Below are positions 62,856 through 64,000 of a stretch of 64,000 nucleotides of DNA, one piece after another (position 1 is the stretch's first letter; every line of letters starts with the position of its first letter). The DNA comes from Pontibacter anaerobius (GTDB lineage: Bacteria > Bacteroidota > Bacteroidia > Cytophagales > Hymenobacteraceae), in contig NZ_JAPFQO010000002.1 of assembly GCF_026241195.1 (NCBI RefSeq), forward strand, positions 469,491 through 533,490. The letters run 5' to 3'. Below the pieces are notes generated by a model. It had not been told where the DNA came from. It worked only from the letters and a program-made list of their open reading frames with translations, and made no database searches. The translations under genes and the position numbers were made by a program.

Positions 62856-63762
62856 TTAATTCAACATCCTGTATTGACTTGGAGAAGTACCCGTCTTGCT
62901 TTTAAATAATTTTGAAAAGTGTGATGGATATTCAAATCCCAAATCATAAGCCACTTCACTTACAGACTTGGAAGTGCCTAAAAGCATTGTTTTGGCTTTG
63001 TCCACAAGCGCAATGTGAATGTGTTCCTGAGAGTTTTTTCTCGGTTTGATTTTTTAACACATCCGTGAGGTAGGTGGGTGAAAGGTTCAGTTGGTCCGCA
63101 AAGTAAGTGACACTCGGCAAACCACTTTCAATTAGGCATTTTTCGTTGATGTATTCTCTTAGAAGACTTTCAAATCGTTCAATTATACCTGAGTTGACCT
63201 TTTTTCTGGTAATAAACTGTCTTTGATAAAATCGCTTGCTGTAGTTCAACATCAGTTGAATAGAATCAACAATCAATTCCTGTGTGTGAGGGTCGGTATT
63301 CTGACGATACTCTCTTTGGATATTTTGAACACAGGTTTTAAGGATTTCATTTTCCTCGTCAGAAATATGTAAGGCCTCATTGGCTTCATAATGAAAAAAG
63401 GAATACTCCTTAATTCTCTTGGCCAAATCAGTTCCGTACAACAAATCGGGATGAAAATACAAAGCCCATCCCTCTGTTATTTTCAGATCAGGACTGGATG
63501 ACATGACCTGACCCGGTGTGGTAAATATCAAAGAGCCTTCTTGAAAGTCATAGGTACTGCGGCCATATTTTAATGTGCCTTCAAAACTCTTACTCACGAT
63601 CGCATAAAAGTCCATGGCAAAGAATACCTCTTCTGTTTGAGTTTCTGTATTTACCTGAGTGAGGTCAACAAAACTAACAAGGGGGTGCTTAGGTTTTTCA
63701 TAGCCTAGCATTGCATGCAATTCGCTAATGTTCTTTATGCTTTTAACTATTGTCATCATCAA
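62856..63762 (-). pseudogene. AraC-family regulator with a frameshift in an A6 tract
   Basis: The frame from 63762 gives an AraC-type ligand domain and the first helix-turn-helix (TYFADQLNLSPTYLTDVL), then goes out of frame after NQTEKK. Reading on with one A fewer in the run of six (plus strand T6 at 63034-63039) restores SQEHIHIALVDKAK, VSEVAYDLGFEYPSHFSKLF and the TGTSPSQYRMLN ending, with the stop at 62856. So a single inserted base separates the two halves of the DNA-binding domain. A sequencing error or slippage-based switching are both possible. Confidence 0.85.
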
Positions 63763-63800
63763 TAAAGTTTAATCTAAGCACCCCTTGTTTAATCTGTATT

Positions 63801-63881
63801 TTAACCTTGCGCTTCTTCAGTTACAGAACGCCATTCTTTCCAGGTATTTATTCTTCCCTGGTAGGTTGACTCCATAAATTC
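63801..63881 (-). CDS. Possible 3' exon of a gene split by a group II intron
   Basis: Just after the intron 3' end the minus strand reads EFMESTYQGRINTWKEWRS and seven more residues to a TAA at 63801. The amino-acid mix is protein-like, but 26 residues are too few to name a family, and the 5' exon is outside the window. Confidence 0.35.
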   Translation of the reverse strand, partial: EFMESTYQGRINTWKEWRSVTEEAQG

Positions 63882-64000
63882 AATCGAGTAGACGGCCCCG
63901 CCACCGTTAGGTAGCGGGGAGCGCCTCTCACACCACTGTACAAGCGGGTCTCGCATACAGCGGTTCGTTAAGTTGTGGAGCTACTTCCCTGTAGTAGTCG
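63882..64000 (-). mobile_element. 3' end of a group II intron, runs off the window
   Basis: Read on the minus strand, a domain V-like hairpin (ACCGCTGTA with TACAGTGGT, inner GCG/CGC) is followed by GTGTGAGAGG, a second hairpin (CCCCGCTACC with GGTGGCGGGG) suited to domain VI, and the ending CTACTCGATT at 63891-63882. This order and the GTGTGAGAGG and CTACTCGATT strings are what I recall from the 3' ends of bacterial group II introns. The reverse-transcriptase gene would lie beyond 64000. Confidence 0.7.

Noticed and set aside
63034..63045. Canonical -1 programmed frameshift at A AAA AAC in the AraC gene
   Set aside because: The heptamer is present, but the restored frame requires a +1 shift (one base fewer), so the standard -1 slippage would not produce the regulator.

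Overview
The window looks like chromosome of a Bacteroidota bacterium, most likely a Pontibacter- or Hymenobacter-like member of the Hymenobacteraceae. The reasons are the protein families (924-residue outer-membrane receptor, YqgE, DUF349 and DUF1015 proteins, a CzcA pump fused to TolC, many Cys-anchored lipoproteins), the near absence of Shine-Dalgarno sequences, and several promoters of the Bacteroidota form TTTG-N19-TAnnTTTG. The genus is inference; no rRNA gene is present.

Layout. 1-6.2 kb: the 5' end of a minus-strand FAD-dependent dehydrogenase, tryptophan 2,3-dioxygenase (minus), then a tight plus-strand run sdaAB - tolC-like - membrane fusion protein - gpsA ending in a clear terminator. 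6.2-16.8 kb: housekeeping and RNA/nucleotide maintenance genes (acyltransferase, MutT-type Nudix, RsmF-like and RlmI-like rRNA methyltransferases facing each other across a bidirectional terminator, Maf overlapping a DUF1015 gene, pdxH, YqgE, DUF349 protein). 16.8-17.1 kb: two identical tRNA-Thr(TGT) genes with a textbook promoter and a terminator. 17.2-26.5 kb: GNAT protein, K+-channel-like protein, membrane hydrolase, SDR, small lipoprotein, gyrA and a TPR protein. 26.9-35.4 kb: cell-envelope genes (M48-LysM lipoprotein protease, amidase, Ig-like lipoprotein, class-A-like serine hydrolase, beta-barrel protein, phosphodiesterase) and a beta-CASP nuclease. 35.4-37.0 kb: repeat-rich gap, then a RES/Xre toxin-antitoxin pair. 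37.2-39.7 kb: two paralogous TPR proteins and an AraC-MGMT repair protein. 39.9-46.3 kb: heavy-metal efflux (CzcA-TolC fusion plus adaptor) followed by an ATP-cone/Mrr-like nuclease. 46.5-58.2 kb: OmpA lipoprotein, DUF2062, outer-membrane receptor, membrane AraC regulator with acyltransferase, PerM-type transporter divergent from dbpA, a repeat cluster, rmuC. 58.3-61.5 kb: a lipoprotein and a frameshifted M2 (ACE-like) peptidase. 61.6-64.0 kb: a probable foreign segment with an attC-like palindrome, a truncated SDR, an intact SDR, a frameshifted AraC regulator and the 3' end of a group II intron that appears to split another gene.

The most unusual signal is not a gene: the 7-mer AAGTATA (or its complement TATACTT) occurs about 120 times in the first 61.5 kb by my hand count, against about 8 expected by chance, inside genes as well as between them, often using the codon pairs AGT-ATA, AAG-TAT or ATA-CTT. 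It is absent from the last 2.4 kb, which supports a foreign origin of that end. Other points of interest are the pump-TolC fusion, the ATP-cone nuclease beside the metal pump, the nested palindromic repeats at 56.5-56.8 kb, two promoters that would give leaderless mRNAs, and two single-base frameshifts.
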